Assembly: GCF_900604315.1 (NCBI RefSeq)
Contig: NZ_LR026981.1
Coordinates: forward strand, 1 to 64,000
Direction of reading: 5' to 3'
Length of the DNA: 64,000 nt
From: [Erwinia] mediterraneensis
GTDB taxonomy: Bacteria > Pseudomonadota > Gammaproteobacteria > Enterobacterales > Enterobacteriaceae
In this document: in pieces, positions 17,565-25,757 of the stretch
Layout: every line of letters starts with the position of its first letter
Position numbering within the stretch: the first letter of the stretch is position 1
The notes under the pieces: model-generated
Databases searched by the model: none
What the model was told of the DNA's origin: nothing
What the model saw: only the letters and a program-made list of their open reading frames with translations
Position numbers and translations under genes: made by a program

Positions 17565-18320
17565 ATGAGCGATATTTTATCCGGTTTTCTTCCTGATATG
17601 TTTGCAGGCAAAACCGTGCTGGTTTCAGGCGGTACCAGCGGTATAGGGCTGGAGATTGCCCGGGGCTTCAGCCGACTGGGAGCAACAACAATAGCGACAG
17701 GCAGTTCTGCCAGTAAGCTGGCGGACTGTCGGGAGCGTGCTGAAGATAAAGCGATTGATTTTCGGCAGCTCGATGTCAGTGATAGCGCGCAGGTCTCAGC
17801 GCTCTTCACCTCGCTCCTGAAACTTGATGTGCTTATCAACGCCGCCGGTGTTGCGCGTCCCGAAGAAGAATATGAAGAGTCTGTGTTTATGCAGGTGATG
17901 GATGTAAATCTGAACAGCGTAATGCGACTCAGCCAGGCTGCTATACCCAGGCTGCTTGAAAGCAGCGGTTGTATTGTGAATGTGGCTTCAATGTTGAGCT
18001 ACCTTGCTGATGCCCTGGTGCCTGCATACTGTGCCAGTAAAAGTGGCGTAACCGGTCTGACCCGGGCTCTGGCCCATCGCTATGGACCTCAGGGCGTCAG
18101 GGTAAATGCGATAGCGCCTGGCTATCATAAGACCAGTATGACGCGTCCTTTGTGGAGCGACCCCTCAGCAGCGGAGCATATTTGTCAACGTACGGCTTTA
18201 AAACGCTGGGGGCGTGCCGATGACCTGACAGGTGCTGCCATTTTTCTGTGCAGCGATGCTGCGCAGTACATAACAGGTGTTACGTTGCCTGTAGACGGAG
18301 GCTATGTCAGCGGAATGTAG
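17565..18320 (+). CDS. Short-chain dehydrogenase/reductase, second copy
   Basis: A 251-residue SDR with GGTSGIGLEIARG near residue 20, LINAAGVARPEE, and the catalytic SMLSYLAD and YCASKSG motifs. It ends GVTLPVDGGYVSGM. It is only distantly like the SDR at 15692-16462, so it is not a recent duplicate. It is the last gene of the plus-strand catabolic operon, with AAAGGA about 6-7 nt before its start. Confidence 0.92.
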   Translation: MSDILSGFLPDMFAGKTVLVSGGTSGIGLEIARGFSRLGATTIATGSSASKLADCRERAEDKAIDFRQLDVSDSAQVSALFTSLLKLDVLINAAGVARPEEEYEESVFMQVMDVNLNSVMRLSQAAIPRLLESSGCIVNVASMLSYLADALVPAYCASKSGVTGLTRALAHRYGPQGVRVNAIAPGYHKTSMTRPLWSDPSAAEHICQRTALKRWGRADDLTGAAIFLCSDAAQYITGVTLPVDGGYVSGM

Positions 18321-18524
18321 AGGCGAAGGCAGGTCTGACATCTGTAGATTTAATTGATGTTTCAACAAGTTTACCGCCAGATCCCTGCATATTTCCATCA
18401 TCATTCATTACCTGGCAGAGGCGGGAGTGCGCATAATCACGCTGCATTATGGCTAATGGCCGGGGAGAAGCAGCATTGAACAGCCATGTTCTGCCGGGCA
18501 CGAATAGTCCGGCTCACAGACGGA

Positions 18525-18821
18525 TTACGGAATGTCCGGCGATACCGGCGGCCAGCACCACCGGGCTGTGTGGATCAGCGTCACTATCCAGACGGTATCA
18601 GTGTCTTCATCCAGCTCGTACACAAGCCGGTAATGTTCATGCGGTATCAGCTCTCGCGTGCCGACTATCTTTCCCGGCACACCCATCAGCGGCTGCTCTG
18701 TCAGCAGGGCAGCCGACTCGCTGAACCGCTCATCCATCTCCGCTGCGGCCTGCGGATTTCGTTCTGTCAGGTAATCCCATATCGCTGTACGGTCATCCAG
18801 TGCCTCCGACACCCAGCGCAC
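18525..18821 (-). CDS. ParE-family toxin
   Basis: A 98-residue protein with the ParE pattern: WVSEALDDRTAIWDYLTERN, then AAEMDERFSESAALLTEQPLMG, then the strand pair RELIPHEHYRLVYELD and VWIVTLIHTARWCWP. ParE toxins inhibit DNA gyrase. The start is a GTG directly after the antitoxin stop. It is different in sequence from the toxin at 3858-4163. Confidence 0.88.
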   Translation of the reverse strand: MRWVSEALDDRTAIWDYLTERNPQAAAEMDERFSESAALLTEQPLMGVPGKIVGTRELIPHEHYRLVYELDEDTDTVWIVTLIHTARWCWPPVSPDIP

Positions 18822-18823
18822 CT

Positions 18824-19102
18824 TTATGCCTTATCTGCCACTCTGGCCCGCCGCTCTGCGAAGAGCCTTTCAACCTCTTCGTTATCCACTCCTTCACCTG
18901 ACCGGATGGACTGACGTCCTTTCTCCACTTTCTGCGCCAGGTAAGCATCGTAAGCCCGGCTCTCGCTCTGACGCCTGATGTATTCCCGCATCAGTTCACG
19001 TACCACCTGAGAGGCCGGTCTGTCGCTGGCTTTGGCTGCGGCGATAAAGTCTTCCCGCAGGGAGCTTTCCAGCTTCATCGTGAACACCGCTTCTTTAGGC
19101 AT
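18824..19102 (-). CDS. Antitoxin of the ParE-type pair
   Basis: A 92-residue protein with a ribbon-helix-helix start (VFTMKLESSLREDFIAAAKA, then SDRPASQVVRELMREYIRRQ) and a charged tail ending EVERLFAERRARVADKA. This is the layout of antitoxins of the ParD/StbD-like group that pair with ParE. The start at 19102 follows GGGAGAAAG; an earlier in-frame start would add 13 residues. It should repress its own operon and neutralise the toxin at 18525-18821. Confidence 0.87.
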   Translation of the reverse strand: MPKEAVFTMKLESSLREDFIAAAKASDRPASQVVRELMREYIRRQSESRAYDAYLAQKVEKGRQSIRSGEGVDNEEVERLFAERRARVADKA

Positions 19103-19182
19103 GGTTCTTTCTCCCACTCGGCTTAAGTACTGACTGAGCAACAGATAAAAAACCCAGCCTTTGAGGGCGGGATATCTGTCAC

Positions 19183-19280
19183 TTAATAAAAGTCTGGATC
19201 TATTCGATCCTCTGCTTTCAGGATCTCAAGGAAGCGATTATAGGCATCTGGCAACCCTTCAACTAAGTCATCTAACCGGG
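19183..19280 (-). pseudogene. Tail of a lost small gene, possibly an immunity gene
   Basis: On the minus strand the frame gives RLDDLVEGLPDAYNRFLEIL and then KAEDRIDPDFY before TAA at 19183-19185. The acidic composition is like small immunity proteins, but the family is not recognised. It begins where the transporter fragment at 19272-19884 stops matching, so it looks like the far side of a deletion joining two genes. Confidence 0.35.
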
Positions 19281-19884
19281 CCTGGAGGATGGCTGAATTT
19301 CAATCTGAACTGGTGTACGGCGTACCCGGTTAATTTGTTCCATGCCCTGTTCAATATCACGCAGATTCAGAATATTCCCTTCCAGCCTGGTGAAGGCCAT
19401 CTTCAGCATACGTGAATGTTTTCCGTCGATCCGGATAGACTCTAATTTTTCTTCCAGTACCGGAATAATTAACTTACCCTGGGACAAATCCTGTTCCGTT
19501 AAAAAGGCCCGGCTGGTGATATAACCGCGTTGCATATACCAGGCTGAAATGTCATGTATCAGCGCATTAATTTCTGTTAAGTTCAGACAATGGTTAATAT
19601 AGGGCGTAGTAATGTGCTGTTGCTGGCTTTTTGATATCAGCGTCACAAAGAATCATGATGTGATTTACAGGGAAACAGGGGCTGGATGAACCGGAATTTT
19701 CAGCGGCCATGCCCTGCGGGGCGGCAGCATTCCACAGTGCATCGCGCTGCTGCTGATCCTGCTGCACACGCTGTTGCTGCTGATTCTGTATGTAATCACG
19801 GTCGCCCGGTGTTAATGGCGCAGCAACTGTATATGAAGAAAGAAATATGGCGCTGAGCGCCCCCAACATCCTTGTATTCGACAT
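19272..19884 (-). pseudogene. Broken two-partner-secretion transporter (CdiB/ShlB type)
   Basis: The first frame (19884 down to about 19640) begins with a signal peptide (SNTRMLGALSAIFLSSYTV) and a Gln-rich linker ending in SSPCFPVNHI, typical of TpsB transporters. The POTRA-like continuation (HCLNLTEINALIHDISAWYM, then RGYITSRAFLTEQDLSQGKL) is in a different frame (19646-19272), so one frameshift separates them. Homology stops after IEIQPSSRPG, so the second POTRA part and the whole beta-barrel are gone. The protein would have exported a large TpsA/CdiA partner, which is also absent. Confidence 0.82.
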
Positions 19885-20311
19885 CTTCGTCTGAACTATT
19901 AATTAAACTGAGTGTAAATTTTACGTAAGCAAGTGCGAAGAAGGATATTACCTTATCAATCAGAAATTTCTTACTGGCAGGTAAAAACAATTTGATTTTT
20001 TTACTTGTGTTAAGCCTTTATATTTCTCATAAAAAAGAACGGCGTCAGGAATAATGTTGCGAGTAATATATTTTTAACCTCGCTTTTATTTGTGAATGGA
20101 AATTTTTTTCATGGCTGGAGTGCACGAATTCAATTTTTACTGGTGCAAAGTTAATCAGACTTAATTATAATTACATCCCGTAATCAACGAGATTGGTCTG
20201 GTTTTCTTCCAGCCCGAATGTTGTTGCACTTATAAGGTTTTATGGGTGCAGGGTATAAGCACTACTGGTTCTCTGATTGACGAAAAGTCTGTTAAGTGGC
20301 GAAAGAGGCTC
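19885..20311. other. AT-rich region between the transporter fragment and the recombinase
   Basis: About 430 bases with no convincing gene. It is noticeably AT-rich, as is usual for the upstream region of secretion-system genes, and probably held the promoter of the broken transporter gene at 19272-19884. No repeats were recognised. Confidence 0.4.
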
Positions 20312-21301
20312 TTAAAATTTCAGCTTATCCGCCGCCTTCCGTAAACGTTCATCCCCGCGCCGGTCATATTTTTGCGTGGTGGTAACGCTGGCATGACCCA
20401 TCGCATCCCGGACGGTGATCAGATCCTCGCCATTATCCAGCATCATAGTCGCAAATGTGCGGCGTAAATCATGCGGTGCGCATTCATCTATACCGCTTTC
20501 AACCCGACGCTGACCAAGAATGTGATACACCGCCTGCGGCGTCATGCGCTGAAAAGTGACATCGTCACCGGCACGTATCCGGGTAAACAATGGCCCGTCC
20601 AGTTCGCCGCGGATGGTTTCTGTCCACAGATGGATGCGTTGCCGGACCGTATCCGGCATAAAAGCCAGCCGCTCTTTATTCCCTTTGCCGCGCACCACCA
20701 GCGCCTGTTCCTGATGCAGAATGCTGGCGTAATCCAGGTTGATCACTTCCGAACGGCGCAGACCGCAGCCGAGCATCACTGCCAGCATCGCGGCATCGCG
20801 CGGGCCTTTGCAGCCGGGGTCCTGTTCACAGCTGCGAAACAAGGCGTGAATTTCGTCGGCTGCCAGCGCCCGGCCACGGGTTAATCGGCTTCCCCGGACG
20901 GCGCGTACGGCCAGAATTTGCTGACAACTTTCGGTATCCATCTGCTTCATCATCCATGCCTCGCGGGCGGTGCCTTTCAGGGCAGACAGATAGGTATTGA
21001 TGGTGGCGGGTGCCCGGCCACTGACCGAAAGCATTTCCAGCAGGCCCCGAATATGGTGACGACGCAGACTGCCCCAGGCGCAGCTTTGCAGGGAGCTGAA
21101 GCCGAGCATCTTCGCCACGATATTCAGGAAAGAGCCCATCGTTTGCCGGCTGGCGGAGGACGAGAGACCGATCAGGTAGGCCTGCGCCGGATTCAATGGC
21201 TGGCTACCGTTGATCGCCGCCAGGGCAAACGTATCCTGAGCCTCTATCGAAGAGAGATGCAAGGCGCGCGGCAGCAGGCTGTCATCAATCGGGTCAGTCA
21301 T
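20312..21301 (-). CDS. Tyrosine recombinase, plasmid integrase/resolvase
   Basis: A complete 329-residue tyrosine recombinase. Its catalytic set is visible: R182 (GCGLRRSEV), a Lys in RGKGNKER (206-209), H277 and R280 (PHDLRRTFA), H303 (GHASVTTTQ) and nucleophile Y312. The N-terminal core-binding domain is present. Such proteins resolve plasmid multimers or move integrative elements. No gene cassette array or obvious attachment site was seen beside it, so plasmid resolution is the more likely role. Unlike the fragment at 4510-5030, it looks functional. Confidence 0.92.
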   Translation of the reverse strand: MTDPIDDSLLPRALHLSSIEAQDTFALAAINGSQPLNPAQAYLIGLSSSASRQTMGSFLNIVAKMLGFSSLQSCAWGSLRRHHIRGLLEMLSVSGRAPATINTYLSALKGTAREAWMMKQMDTESCQQILAVRAVRGSRLTRGRALAADEIHALFRSCEQDPGCKGPRDAAMLAVMLGCGLRRSEVINLDYASILHQEQALVVRGKGNKERLAFMPDTVRQRIHLWTETIRGELDGPLFTRIRAGDDVTFQRMTPQAVYHILGQRRVESGIDECAPHDLRRTFATMMLDNGEDLITVRDAMGHASVTTTQKYDRRGDERLRKAADKLKF

Positions 21302-21463
21302 CGGTGTCCTTATCAGGGTGAATGGTGCCCTCAGCAGAGCGTGCTCAGGTTTGAAATCTGCCCGGATTATCCCTCAGGTTATTGCTTTCCGTAAAGCTAC
21401 TTTCCCAAAGATACATTTTAATAAGTAGAGGTTGAATACATATCCTGGTATTTACCCATCTAT

Positions 21464-21847
21464 ATGAAAACAAAAACAGCGCCTCACCTCTTGAAGTCCC
21501 CAGATGGGACTATCAACTTGGGTCCAATATGGGATATCAAGGAAAGGCAGTGCGAATTATATCGCGCATCTCTCCAACGATTCTGGGAAACATATAATCA
21601 GGCGGAGCAGCCTCTAAAAGCGTGGGTAGATGAGGTTAGTAAGGCCCAATGGAAAACGCCACAGGATATTAAGAACAAGTACAGGACAGCCGATTTTCTG
21701 AGTAATAATCGGGTAGTGTTTGATATTAAGGGCAATCACTACGGGCTGATTATCGTAGTGGCTTACAGATTCCAGGCGGTCTACATTAAGTTTGTTGGAA
21801 CACACGCTGAATACGACAAGATAGACGCAAACACGATGGATATGTGA
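21464..21847 (+). CDS. HigB-type mRNA-interferase toxin
   Basis: The C-terminal 90 residues match the HigB/RelE-like family: LKAWVDEVSKAQWKTPQDIK, then NRVVFDIKGNHYGLIIVVAY, then QAVYIKFVGTHAEYDKID. HigB cuts mRNA on the ribosome. The frame gives 127 residues, about 30 more than usual at the N-terminus. No internal ATG is available and the site before 21464 is weak, so the true start is uncertain. It overlaps the HigA gene by 4 bases in toxin-first order, as is typical. Confidence 0.82.
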   Translation: MKTKTAPHLLKSPDGTINLGPIWDIKERQCELYRASLQRFWETYNQAEQPLKAWVDEVSKAQWKTPQDIKNKYRTADFLSNNRVVFDIKGNHYGLIIVVAYRFQAVYIKFVGTHAEYDKIDANTMDM

Positions 21848-22238
21848 TGACTTATAAAATTAAACCGATTCACAACGAAGCAGATTATAAGGCAGCCCTG
21901 GCAGCCGTATCCCCACTGTTCGACAATGAGCCGGAGCCGGGGACTGAAGCCGGGGATTTTCTGGAAGTAATGATCCTGCTTATCGAAAAATACGAGCAGG
22001 AACACTATCCGATTGAAGCGCCTGAGGCGGTAGAGGCGATTAAATTCCGCATGGAGCAGATGGGCTGACGGCGAAAGACCTGGTGCCGGCGATTGGACGC
22101 CCGAACCGCGTCTATGAAGTGCTGAACAATAAGCGTACTTTGACGCTGCCGATGATCCGTAACCTACATGAAATGTTCAATATCCCGCTGGCGTCACTGG
22201 TTGGCGCAGCAGAATCCAAACGAGCGAGAGTGCAGTAG
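21844..22238 (+). pseudogene. higA: HigA-type antitoxin with a frameshift
   Basis: The first 74 codons (to TGA at 22066-22068) give the HigA N-terminal part. The DNA-binding half follows in another frame: LTAKDLVPAIGRPNRVYEVL, then NNKRTLTLPMIRNLHEMFNI, ending RARVQ at 22238. Restoring one base near 22065 joins both parts into a normal HigA with its XRE helix-turn-helix. As it stands the antitoxin lacks its DNA-binding and dimerisation domain, although the toxin gene before it is open. A sequencing error cannot be excluded. Confidence 0.8.
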
Positions 22239-22245
22239 TAACCGA

Positions 22246-22269
22246 AGCCCGCTACGCGCGGGCTTTTTT
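22246..22269 (+). terminator. Rho-independent terminator after HigBA
   Basis: AGCCCGC and GCGGGCT form a 7-bp stem around a 5-nt loop, followed by TTTTT. It begins 8 bases after the end of the frame-restored higA. Confidence 0.85.
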
Positions 22270-22540
22270 AACCCTGCTGCGCGTGGTTAAAAAAGTCCGT
22301 CCAAACCACTTGTAAGTAGTGTAAACCGAATCCGGGCATTATCACCGTAATAGCACATCGCATGCTGTCTAACGGATGACGCAGTGCCGATCAGTAACCC
22401 AATACGATTGTTTTTTTGACTAACAGCATTAATTGCTCCTGATCAATTGCTTAAAAAATAAGCATAGCAAGCTTTTTATCACGTCCCTGATTGACGGATG
22501 ACTCCGGTTGCTGCTCGGGGCGTGTGAGAGGAGTAATATT

Positions 22541-22978
22541 ATGACTTATAAACATATTTTGATTGCTGTAGATCTCTCTCCTGAGAGCCGGTTACTGGTG
22601 AAAAAAGCCGTCTCGCTGGCCCGACCTTATGATGCCAGGATTTCCCTGATACACGTTGATGTGGGCCCTACTGATATTTATACCGGTCTGATGAATGCTA
22701 ACCTCGGTTATACGCAAGAGTATGTTTCGCAGAAAATCCAACAGGCTCTGAAGATCCTTGCTGATTCAGCACAGTATCCCGTCAGCGAAATGTTGGCTGG
22801 CAAAGGCGATTTTGCCCGTATTCTGGAGGATGCGGTCAAAGAGCACGGAGTTGATTTGGTCGTCTGTGGACATCATCAGGATTTCTGGAGCAAACTGGTA
22901 TCGTCAGCGCGTCAGTTAATCAGCAAGGTGCATACCGATATGCTGATTGTGCCGCTGCGTGAAGATAATGACGTATGA
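22541..22978 (+). CDS. Universal stress protein, UspA family
   Basis: A 145-residue single-domain Usp protein. It starts [15 protein letters not shown], has the second strand ISLIHVDVG and a C-terminal [10 protein letters not shown] segment. The canonical ATP-binding G-2x-G-9x-G(S/T) motif is degenerate, so it is probably of the non-ATP-binding UspA type. The start at 22541 follows AGGAG. It stands alone between two toxin-antitoxin modules. Confidence 0.92.
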   Translation: MTYKHILIAVDLSPESRLLVKKAVSLARPYDARISLIHVDVGPTDIYTGLMNANLGYTQEYVSQKIQQALKILADSAQYPVSEMLAGKGDFARILEDAVKEHGVDLVVCGHHQDFWSKLVSSARQLISKVHTDMLIVPLREDNDV

Positions 22979-23263
22979 TCCTCTTATCATTACTTTAAAG
23001 CCGGCTGTTCACTGTTCAGAATTTTAAAAGACACTTCAATTGTATGCAGAACGGATAAGGTTGCAAAATAAACCAATAAGTGAACCACTAACGCTGCTGC
23101 ATACGTGCACCAGTGCAAATGTAAATAATAAGCAAAGCGGCGTTTTCCGGTGCAGCGCGCCGGGTCACGGAACGGGGGTAGGACACAACATATAGCGTCA
23201 CCGTTAGCTGATAACAATACTACATCTTGTTTTCTTGGGCCGCTGCGCCCCGTGGGCCATAAA

Positions 23264-23295
23264 GAAGATCCGGTTTTGCCTTTTTCCGGATCTTC
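23264..23295. repeat. Perfect 10-bp inverted repeat
   Basis: GAAGATCCGG at 23264-23273 and CCGGATCTTC at 23286-23295 surround a 12-nt T-rich loop. No gene ends just before it, so a terminator role for a known transcript is not evident. Confidence 0.6.
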
Positions 23296-23317
23296 CGTGA
23301 AAAAGAAAGAAATCAAA

Positions 23318-23436
23318 ATATGCATTACCTATGCATATATCTGTCATCCGCATATGGTCAACATATTCATATATCCATCATCTGCATATACTTACCCTAT
23401 GCAAATAACCTAAAGACACATATACTTCGCATATGC
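23318..23436 (+). promoter_or_regulatory. Cluster of GCATAT elements upstream of vapBC
   Basis: GCATAT or its complement ATATGC occurs at 23318-23323, 23331-23338 (as ATGCATAT), 23350-23355, 23384-23389 and 23429-23436 (as GCATATGC). Regular short inverted elements before a VapB gene are the usual autoregulatory operators, so this is the likely VapBC-binding region. Confidence 0.5.
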
Positions 23437-23477
23437 TTAAGGTTTTCCGGTAGCCCACACGGGCGGGAGATAAAAAA

Positions 23478-23708
23478 ATGCGAACAGTATCTATTTTCAA
23501 AAACGGCAATAACCGAGCCATTCGACTTCCCCGGGATCTGGATTTTGAAGGGGTGAGCGAGCTGGAGATCGTCCGGGAAGGGGACAGCATCATCCTGCGT
23601 CCGGTCCGGCCGACATGGGGCTCGTTCGCGCAGCTTGAAAAAGCCGACCCTGATTTTATGGCGGAGCGTGAGGACGTTGTCAGTGATGAGGGAAGATTTA
23701 ACCTGTGA
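23478..23708 (+). CDS. VapB-type antitoxin
   Basis: A 76-residue antitoxin with the AbrB/MazE-like swapped-hairpin start (RTVSIFKNGNNRAIRLPRDL) and a toxin-binding tail. VapB binds operator DNA and blocks the PIN-domain nuclease encoded next. It overlaps vapC by 4 bases. The ATG is preceded by GGGAG about 9 nt upstream. Confidence 0.92.
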   Translation: MRTVSIFKNGNNRAIRLPRDLDFEGVSELEIVREGDSIILRPVRPTWGSFAQLEKADPDFMAEREDVVSDEGRFNL

Positions 23709-24121
23709 ACAAGACCTTTATGCTGGACACTAACATCTGTTCATTCATCATGCGTGAGCAACCTGAAGCCGTGCTGAAGCGGCTGGAACAGGCAGTGCTG
23801 CGTAATCACCGGATCGTGGTCTCGGCTGTCACCTATGCTGAAATGCGCTTCGGCACCATCGGGAAAAAAGCCTCACCGCGCCACGCTCTGCTGGTTGACG
23901 CCTTCTGCGCCCGCCTCGATGCCATTCTGCCCTGGGATCGTGCCGCCGTGGATGCCACCACGGAGATTAAGGCCGCACTGACTGTGGCCGGCACACCAAT
24001 CGGCCCCAACGATACGGCGATTGCCGGGCATGCCATTGCCGCCAGCGCCATCCTGGTGACGAATAATACGCGGGAGTTTGCGCGGGTGCCGGACCTGGTA
24101 CTGGAAGACTGGGTAAAATAA
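23705..24121 (+). CDS. VapC-type PIN-domain ribonuclease toxin
   Basis: A 138-residue PIN-domain toxin. Acidic metal ligands are visible in FMLDTNICSF, SAVTYAEMRFG and NDTAIAGHA, and the protein ends EFARVPDLVLEDWVK. VapC of this branch cuts the initiator tRNA anticodon loop in enteric bacteria. It differs clearly from the second VapC at 30013-30429, so the window has two independent VapBC modules. Confidence 0.93.
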   Translation: MNKTFMLDTNICSFIMREQPEAVLKRLEQAVLRNHRIVVSAVTYAEMRFGTIGKKASPRHALLVDAFCARLDAILPWDRAAVDATTEIKAALTVAGTPIGPNDTAIAGHAIAASAILVTNNTREFARVPDLVLEDWVK

Positions 24122-24162
24122 GCTGCTGGCTTCAGGCATATCATTTGTAAACTCCCGGCATG

Positions 24163-24759
24163 CTATTTCAACGTGCCGGGTATTTTGTCGTTAAGGGTAG
24201 AGGCCAGAACGGAACCCATAACGATGCCAGCGTCAGGACAGTCGCTGTCGCTGCGCAATCGGCGCAAAACCCAGATTTTGCGCAAGCACACCAACCTCCT
24301 CAGCGGCAGAGTTATCGTCGCCCGCCAGGAACACAACTCGCCTGCCACCCTGGACGGCCGGATCTTGTGCAAGGACAGATGCACCCAAATGATTGAATCC
24401 TTTGACCAGTCTTCCTCCGGTGAAGCCTGCGCGACGAATCTGGAAGAAGGCTGTCCTCCCAGTTCCTCAGGGGACACACCGTAGGCATTAGTCACGTCGA
24501 TGATGGTCTTTCCCTTCCAGCTCGTCAGCGCCTTTGCGACCTCCCGATGTGCCTCGAAGCGGACAGCCAAAAAAACGACGTCCGCCCTGACCGCTTCCGT
24601 CAGGGTTTGGGGAATAATACCGGATCCGATCGCGGCGGCGGTGGATGCAAAGCTTTCCGGGGCGCGTGTGGTTGCTACAGACACGTCTATGTCACTGCGG
24701 GCAAAAGCTCTGGCAAGGGCCTGGCCAATCTGGCCGAAACCAATGATTGCGTAACTCAT
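24163..24759 (-). pseudogene. NADP-dependent reductase (F420-reductase-like), frameshifted
   Basis: The first 110 or so codons are good: a Rossmann start MSYAIIGFGQIGQALARAFA, then VVFLAVRFEAHREVAKALTS and TIIDVTNAYGVSPEELG. After SSRFVAQA the expected TGGRLVKGFNHLGASVLAQD lies one frame over, so a single-base deletion near 24420-24430 has destroyed the C-terminal half, and the restored frame meets a stop near LAQNLGFAPIAQRQRLS. It belongs to the oxidoreductases annotated as NADPH-dependent F420 reductases in proteobacteria. Inactive. Confidence 0.75.
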
Positions 24760-24830
24760 ATATTTTCCTTCAGTTTATTTCGCCCCAGGGGTTCCGAACA
24801 CCTGGATGGAACCCTCTGGGACACAGGGAG

Positions 24831-25046
24831 TCAGAGTTGTGCCAGACCACCGTCAACGGCGACCTCGCTGGCGGTCATGAAACTGCTGTCCGACGATGCA
24901 AGAAAGGCGGCTACTGCCCCGATCTCCGCCGTATCTGCCATTCGTTGCAGTGGGGTCATCGAAGCGTAGACCTTCATGCCTTCCTCGCCCAGCGAATGGA
25001 CCATGATGCCGACTATGGCGTGCTGAATGATATTGCCAGAGGCCAA
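24831..25046 (-). pseudogene. C-terminal fragment of a short-chain dehydrogenase
   Basis: Only the last 60-70 residues of an SDR remain: MKVYASMTPLQRMADTAEIG, then AAFLASSDSSFMTASEVAVD, ending GGLAQL. The catalytic YxxxK part is missing. The break near 25040 coincides with the beginning of a Tn3-type transposase fragment on the other strand, so a transposon insertion followed by deletion is likely. The same-strand reductase pseudogene starts about 70 bases further on. Confidence 0.7.
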
Positions 25047-25361
25047 TCAGATCCCCGAAAAATAGTCCTTCAATGGGACGAAATGATCCGGACCGCAGGC
25101 TCCCTTAAGCTGGGCAAAGTACAGACTTCAGTGCTGGTCCGTTCATTGCTGAAAAGTGAACGACCATCCGGACTGACTCAGGCAATCATTGAAGTGGGGC
25201 GCATCAACAAAACACTGTATCTGCTTAATTATATTGATGATGAAGATTACCGCAGACGCATTCTGACCCAACCTAACCGGGGAGAAAGCCGCCATGCGGT
25301 TGCCAGAGCGATCTGCCACGGACAGAAAGGTGAGATAAGAAAGCGATATCAAGATCGCTGA
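25040..25361 (+). pseudogene. Tn3-family transposase fragment
   Basis: The frame encodes about 100 residues from the C-terminal part of a Tn3-family DDE transposase: LVRSLLKSERPSGLTQAIIE, then VGRINKTLYLLNYIDDEDYR, then RHAVARAICHGQKGEIRKRY. The rest of TnpA, the resolvase and the inverted repeats are absent. It joins an SDR fragment on the left and a toxin tail on the right. It is a scar of past transposition. Confidence 0.85.
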
Positions 25362-25404
25362 GGATGAGTACACGGCTCACCTGGCGAAACTGGAGGGAAA
25401 GTAA
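25345..25404 (+). pseudogene. Tail of a lost toxin gene before the orphan antitoxin
   Basis: Twenty codons (DIKIAEDEYTAHLAKLEGK then TAA) end exactly where the antitoxin ATG begins (TAATG). Translational coupling of this kind, and the toxin-first order of the family, suggest that this is the C-terminus of a Gp49/HigB-like toxin whose body was removed by the Tn3 event. Confidence 0.5.
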
Positions 25405-25703
25405 TGGCTACTTTAACCGAATTACTGAACGATGTTGGCCCGGAACGCCGTGAAAAAATCGAGGCCCGGGCAGAAGAAATGATCCGGGAAGTTACCCTGG
25501 CGCAAATGCGCGAAGAGCTGCAGATGTCTCAGACTGAACTGGCTGCGGCTTTGGGCGTCAAGCAACCCGCCGTTGCCCGCATGGAAAATCCCGATAACGA
25601 TCCACGTCTGTCCACACTGAAACGCTATGTCACTGCGCTGGGCGGAGAGCTGTATATTGGTGTAAAACTCCCGTCAGGTAAGCGTGTTGCCTATCCTCTC
25701 TGA
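25404..25703 (+). CDS. XRE-type HTH antitoxin, orphan
   Basis: A 99-residue protein with a central XRE helix-turn-helix (LQMSQTELAAALGVKQPAVA) and a C-terminal strand (LKRYVTALGGELYIGVKLP), as in HigA antitoxins of the Gp49 toxin type. GGAGGG precedes the start. Only the last codons of the partner toxin remain, so it may now act as a solo repressor or an anti-addiction factor. Confidence 0.85.
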   Translation: MATLTELLNDVGPERREKIEARAEEMIREVTLAQMREELQMSQTELAAALGVKQPAVARMENPDNDPRLSTLKRYVTALGGELYIGVKLPSGKRVAYPL

Positions 25704-25757
25704 TTTCTGATGCTGTCCGCTACGGGCAGCATATGTAGTCTGCCAGGCAGCTGGCGC

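Larger units (their letters stand above)
22979..23477. other. Regulatory and repeat-rich region before vapBC
   Basis: Nearly 500 bases without a gene. It holds a perfect 10-bp inverted repeat (23264-23295), a cluster of GCATAT elements (23318-23436), and one copy of an 18-base sequence (23181-23198) that occurs again at 25758-25775 with one change. The GCATAT cluster lies directly before the VapBC genes and probably serves their autoregulation. Confidence 0.6.

Noticed and set aside
23318..23436. Plasmid replication iterons made of GCATAT elements
   Set aside because: Spacing is irregular, no rep gene is adjacent, and the cluster ends at a VapB gene, so operators are more likely.
24747..25361. 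Single 204-codon protein
   Set aside because: Only the last 100 codons match a Tn3 transposase. The first half is the antisense of an SDR fragment, so the frame is a fusion by chance.
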